Positions 60,897 to 64,000 of a stretch of DNA of 64,000 nt are shown piece by piece; position 1 is the first letter of the stretch, and each line of letters opens with the position of its first letter. The stretch lies in contig NZ_ANHX01000021.1 of the NCBI RefSeq assembly GCF_000316035.1, forward strand, positions 62,001-126,000, read 5' to 3'. A program made the position numbers and the translations under genes. The DNA is from Paenibacillus sp. PAMC 26794. Its GTDB lineage: Bacteria > Bacillota > Bacilli > Paenibacillales > Paenibacillaceae. Under the pieces are notes generated by a model, which had not been told where the DNA came from, did not search any database, and saw only the letters and a program-made list of their open reading frames with translations.

Positions 60897-61929
60897 GGCG
60901 GTTAACCCCCTGTTCGGCTGGAAACTTCCGTTTTTTCCAACGGATCACCATGGAATTGCGGAATGAATCGGATTGAATCAAACATACGGCCAGTACAACA
61001 AAGGCTTTGACAACCAGCGTAACTTCTGGCGGGACTCCAATCATATAGATCGTCGTTGTTAAGGTTTGGATAATGAGTGCTCCAACGACGGTACCCATTA
61101 GATAGAAACGGCCGCCATTGAGTGAAGTACCCCCGATGACTACAGCAAGAATGGCATCGAGTTCATACCACAGACCTGCGTTATTGCCATCCGCACTGGA
61201 TACATTCGAGCTGAGAATAAGCCCGGCAATGCCGGCACACAGACCACAGAAGACATATACCGTGAGAATAACCGTTTTTGAACGAATACCTGCCAGTTGG
61301 CTCGCGTTTGCGTTACTTCCAACCGATTCGATAAACAGTCCCAGTGCCGTTTTTCTCGTCAACAGTGAGGCAACAAGCAGCACAGTTAATACGATGAAGA
61401 TGGAAAAAGGTAATGCTGCAAGCGAACCTGCCCCGATATAGGCGTAGTTCGCGTTGGATACAGTAATAATCTGTCCACTCGTAATTAATTGCGCAATCCC
61501 ACGTCCGGCTACCATCAGTATAAGCGTTGCAATAATGGGCTGGATTCGGGCAACCGAAACCAGCGCCCCGTTCCATATGCCCAAGATCAGTGAGAGACCT
61601 ATAGATAATCCAAGTGCACCCAACATAAGCCCGAAGGAACTCTGATCTACTCCTCTGCTGATGCTCATACAAGCCACGGCACCGGAGATCGCTACAATGG
61701 AGCCCACGGACAAATCGATACCTCCGGTCGCAATCACCAGTGTCATGCCGATCGATACCAGAATTAAAGGCGCTCCAAAATTGAGAATATCAATCAAGCT
61801 GCCATACAGATTCCCTTCACGCATGACGAGGGAGAAGAAATCCGGAGAGTACAGCAAATTAAAGATTAAAAGTAAACCAAGCATACATAACGGCCAAAAC
61901 AAATGATGTTTACGCATCTTGCCCGCCAT
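60886..61929 (-). CDS. Sugar ABC transporter permease (YtfT/RbsC-like)
   Basis: 347 residues, 8-10 helices. LVIATGGIDLSVGSIVAISGAVAC, LVSVARIQPIIATLILMVAGRGIAQLIT, LGLFIESVGSNANASQLAGIRSKTV and AVVIGGTSLNGGRFYLMGTVVGALIIQTL are typical of the RbsC/YtfT branch. It starts 4 nt after the ATPase stop and overlaps the next permease by 11 bp. Confidence 0.88.
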   Translation of the reverse strand: MAGKMRKHHLFWPLCMLGLLLIFNLLYSPDFFSLVMREGNLYGSLIDILNFGAPLILVSIGMTLVIATGGIDLSVGSIVAISGAVACMSISRGVDQSSFGLMLGALGLSIGLSLILGIWNGALVSVARIQPIIATLILMVAGRGIAQLITSGQIITVSNANYAYIGAGSLAALPFSIFIVLTVLLVASLLTRKTALGLFIESVGSNANASQLAGIRSKTVILTVYVFCGLCAGIAGLILSSNVSSADGNNAGLWYELDAILAVVIGGTSLNGGRFYLMGTVVGALIIQTLTTTIYMIGVPPEVTLVVKAFVVLAVCLIQSDSFRNSMVIRWKKRKFPAEQGVNRHVS

Positions 61930-61933
61930 CTCT

Positions 61934-63445
61934 TTAACCTCCTGCCATTGCTTTCATGATTTGCTGTTGATGGATCTGATCCCCGCTAAGTTCTTGCACT
62001 TTTTTGCGGTCCCGGATTACGGCAATCCGGTGGCTGACACGAATCACTTCTTCCAGCTCGGACGAAATGAACAGCACGGCCATGCCCTGCTTCGACAGAG
62101 AGAGCACCAGCTTCTGTATCTCAGTCTTGGCACCGATATCAATTCCACGCGTAGGTTCATCGAGAATCAACAGATCGGGGTTCATCAGCAGCCACCGTGC
62201 AAGCAACACCTTTTGCTGATTACCGCCGCTCAGATTTTTAATTAATTGCTCCGGGTTTTTCGGATGGATATTTAACAGGTTGATGTACTTTTCGGCGATC
62301 TCATCCTGCTTCTTGCGTGAGATTGGTTTGGACCAGCCTCGTGTCGCTTGTAAAGCCAGAATAATGTTCTCCCGAATGGTCAAATCATCGATTATGCCTT
62401 CGGTTTTACGGTTCTCGGAGCAAAAAGCAATATTCTGATCAATTGCATGACGCGGCGACTTGACCGTACTTCCTGTATCTACAACGAGCAGCTTGCCTAC
62501 ATCTGAACGATCTGCACCAAAGAAAAGGCGAGCGATCTCGGTACGACCAGACCCCAATAACCCAGCCAAGCCCACGACTTCTCCCTTGCGAATGTCCAGA
62601 TCAAAAGGCTCAATTGCTCCTTTGCGTCCAAGTGCCTTAGCGGTAATTAACAGTTCTCCCGACTCCGCCTGGGCAGCATCCGCTTCCTTCGGAAGCTCCT
62701 CAAGCACCTCAAGCTCCTTGCCGATCATCTTGAGCACCAGTTCCATGCGTGGAAGTTCTGCGGCTATGTACTCTCCTTCCAATTCCCCGTTACGGAGCAC
62801 CGTTAGACGATCCGACATTTCGTATACCTGATCAAGAAAATGAGTAACAAAAAGAATTGCGAGACCTTCACTCTTTAATTTGTGCATAATACGAAACAGT
62901 TGCTGAACCTCGTTTTTGTCCAGACTGGATGTGGGTTCATCCAATATGAGCACTTTTGCCGAGATGCTGAGTGCTCTTGCAATTGCAATCAGTTGTTGCA
63001 TCGCGACCGAGTAGGTCTGTAAAGGAGCCTTAACGTCGATGGACAGATGTAATCTGTCTCGCAGAAGGTTCTCCGCATCTTTGTTCATTTGCTTCCAATT
63101 GATTTTGCCAAATCGCATCGGCTCCCGCCCGATGAAAATATTCTCAGCAACCGTTAAGTTCGGACAGAGATTGACCTCTTGGTAAACGGTACTGATTCCC
63201 GCCTTTTGCGCTTCAAGCGGACCGGAGATCGAAAGAGCACGGTTATCCATCGTTACCGTTCCTTCGTCAATGGAATAAACGCCGGTCAGAACTTTAATAA
63301 GCGTCGACTTCCCCGCTCCGTTCTCACCCATCAAGGCATGAATCTCGCCCGGAAACAAGCGAAAGCTGACGCTGGATAGCGCTTTAACCCCGGGAAATTG
63401 TTTGGTGATGCCTGTCATTTGCAAAATGGGTGCTTGCTCGGCCAT
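61934..63445 (-). CDS. Sugar ABC transporter ATPase with two nucleotide-binding domains (YtfR/RbsA-like)
   Basis: 503 residues from the ATG at 63445 (AAGGAGAG 7 nt upstream). NBD1: Walker A MGENGAGKSTLIKVL, signature replaced by YSVAMQQLIAIARAL, Walker B VLILDEPTSSL. NBD2: degenerate Walker A AGLLGSGRTEIARLF, signature NLSGGNQQKVLLARWL, Walker B LLILDEPTRGIDIGAK. This is the usual layout of RbsA/YtfR proteins, in which only one site is fully catalytic. It is separated from the binding-protein gene by a terminator-like hairpin. Confidence 0.92.
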   Translation of the reverse strand: MAEQAPILQMTGITKQFPGVKALSSVSFRLFPGEIHALMGENGAGKSTLIKVLTGVYSIDEGTVTMDNRALSISGPLEAQKAGISTVYQEVNLCPNLTVAENIFIGREPMRFGKINWKQMNKDAENLLRDRLHLSIDVKAPLQTYSVAMQQLIAIARALSISAKVLILDEPTSSLDKNEVQQLFRIMHKLKSEGLAILFVTHFLDQVYEMSDRLTVLRNGELEGEYIAAELPRMELVLKMIGKELEVLEELPKEADAAQAESGELLITAKALGRKGAIEPFDLDIRKGEVVGLAGLLGSGRTEIARLFFGADRSDVGKLLVVDTGSTVKSPRHAIDQNIAFCSENRKTEGIIDDLTIRENIILALQATRGWSKPISRKKQDEIAEKYINLLNIHPKNPEQLIKNLSGGNQQKVLLARWLLMNPDLLILDEPTRGIDIGAKTEIQKLVLSLSKQGMAVLFISSELEEVIRVSHRIAVIRDRKKVQELSGDQIHQQQIMKAMAGG

Positions 63446-63466
63446 ATAACCCTCTCCTTTGTTATG

Positions 63467-63510
63467 GAAAAAAGTCATTTAGCGACAGCCTGGTCGAAAA
63501 ATGACTTTTC
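63467..63510 (-). terminator. Hairpin between binding-protein and ATPase genes (third ABC operon)
   Basis: On the minus strand, AAAAGTCATTT pairs perfectly with AAATGACTTTT (18-base loop), followed by TTCC. It lies 21 nt past the binding-protein stop and just before the ATPase ribosome site. It should cut down transcription of the membrane components. Confidence 0.75.
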
Positions 63511-63530
63511 GGTGTTATACGAATCTGCTT

Positions 63531-64000
63531 TTAATATTCACGTGTTGGCAATGCTTCTTTGGCTTGCTCCGATGTGAAGGTCGTCTCATCCGTAACGATT
63601 CGGGGTTCGATGTCTTTCCCGTCCACTACCGATTGAACCGCTTCCATTAATTGAGGTCCTAACAACGGATTACATTCAACGATAAAGTTGATTTTGCCAT
63701 CAGCAGCAGCCTGCATCCCATCCTTCACGGCATCCACAGAGATAATGGTAATATCTACGCCTGGTTTCAATCCTGCCGCTTCAATGGCCTGAATTGCACC
63801 AAGTGCCATATCGTCATTATGTGCATAGAGAACATCTATTTTTTTATGTGCTTTGAGGAAAGCTTGCATGACTTCTTTGCCTTTGGCACGTGTAAAGTCA
63901 CCCGATTGTGAAGCAATCACTTTAAGCTTCGAATTGGAAGCAATCAATTCCATAAAGCCCTCTTGACGGTCATTCGCTGGTGCGGAGCCTGTTGTACCCT
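63531..64000 (-). CDS. Sugar-binding protein (YtfQ-like), first copy, cut by the window edge
   Basis: The frame is open to the right edge, so the N-terminus and lipobox lie outside. The visible 156 residues read GTTGSAPANDRQEGFMELI, then VLYAHNDDMALGAIQAIEAAGLKPGVDITIISVDAVKDGM, FIVECNPLLGPQLMEAVQSVVDGK and EQAKEALPTREY. It is closely related to the binding protein at 58761 over this region (HNDxMAxGAIQAIExxGLKPG, VECNPLLGPQLM). It is the promoter-proximal gene of the visible operon. Confidence 0.88.
   Translation of the reverse strand, partial: GTTGSAPANDRQEGFMELIASNSKLKVIASQSGDFTRAKGKEVMQAFLKAHKKIDVLYAHNDDMALGAIQAIEAAGLKPGVDITIISVDAVKDGMQAAADGKINFIVECNPLLGPQLMEAVQSVVDGKDIEPRIVTDETTFTSEQAKEALPTREY

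Noticed and set aside
1..64000. tRNA, rRNA, CRISPR arrays, prophage genes, NRPS/PKS or toxin-antitoxin modules
   Set aside because: Looked for by motif and repeat pattern on both strands; nothing convincing was found.

Overview
The window looks like chromosomal DNA of a Paenibacillus-type Firmicute. Evidence: strong GGAGG ribosome sites, DUF3243 and an SLH/GH18 cell-surface protein, lipoproteins in place of periplasmic proteins, YesM/YesN-type sensor and regulator pairs, CUT1 sugar ABC loci with no ATPase gene of their own, and many secreted polysaccharide-active enzymes with CBMs. Species identity is inference. I saw no rRNA, tRNA, CRISPR, prophage or complete insertion sequence. Most genes are on the minus strand.

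Layout. 0-1.9 kb: the end of a metzincin-like protease, a lipoprotein, and an internally deleted AraC/siderophore-binding gene behind an intact Fur box. 1.9-6.7 kb: a six-gene operon (Met-rich secreted protein, OmpR-type regulator, sensor kinase, CcdA, TlpA-like thioredoxin, MsrAB lipoprotein) that reads as a self-contained system for sensing and repairing methionine oxidation outside the membrane. Its promoter has phased TTACGA boxes. 6.8-10.6 kb: GH2 beta-mannosidase and a LacI regulator. 10.8-23.2 kb: housekeeping and small genes (EamA exporter, LysR, TPR, heme O synthase, DUF3243, a TrxR-like flavoenzyme, SLH-GH18, nitroreductase, AraC, a GPx remnant), with two copies of a ~210 bp palindromic repeat (R1) and one of a ~300 bp repeat (R2).

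23.3-43.5 kb: carbohydrate region. First come a CUT1 ABC transporter and a YesMN pair separated by a MITE-like element (R3). Next is a multi-domain GH10 xylanase gene frameshifted exactly at its catalytic acid/base. Then an AraC regulator diverges from a large FAD oxidoreductase. Last is an operon of AraC regulator, binding protein, two permeases, an 849-residue protein of unknown function and a GH105-type unsaturated uronyl hydrolase.

43.6-57.3 kb: an AT-rich, one-direction array of small single-domain enzymes (six intact GNAT acetyltransferases and one GNAT remnant, three P-loop kinases, an APH-like kinase, NUDIX, methyltransferase, NIPSNAP, serine hydrolase, alpha/beta hydrolase). It is interrupted by a GH5 endoglucanase and the second R2 copy. 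57.4-64 kb: a CE4 deacetylase with a CBM36-like module, then a YtfQRT/YjfF-like (galactofuranose-type) ABC transporter with two binding proteins.

Themes. Xylan, glucan, mannan and uronide degradation (GH2, GH10, GH5, CE4, GH105) is coupled to three sugar importers, each with a terminator-like hairpin just after its binding-protein gene. Several genes are freshly broken. Three families of small non-autonomous repeats sit in intergenic gaps.
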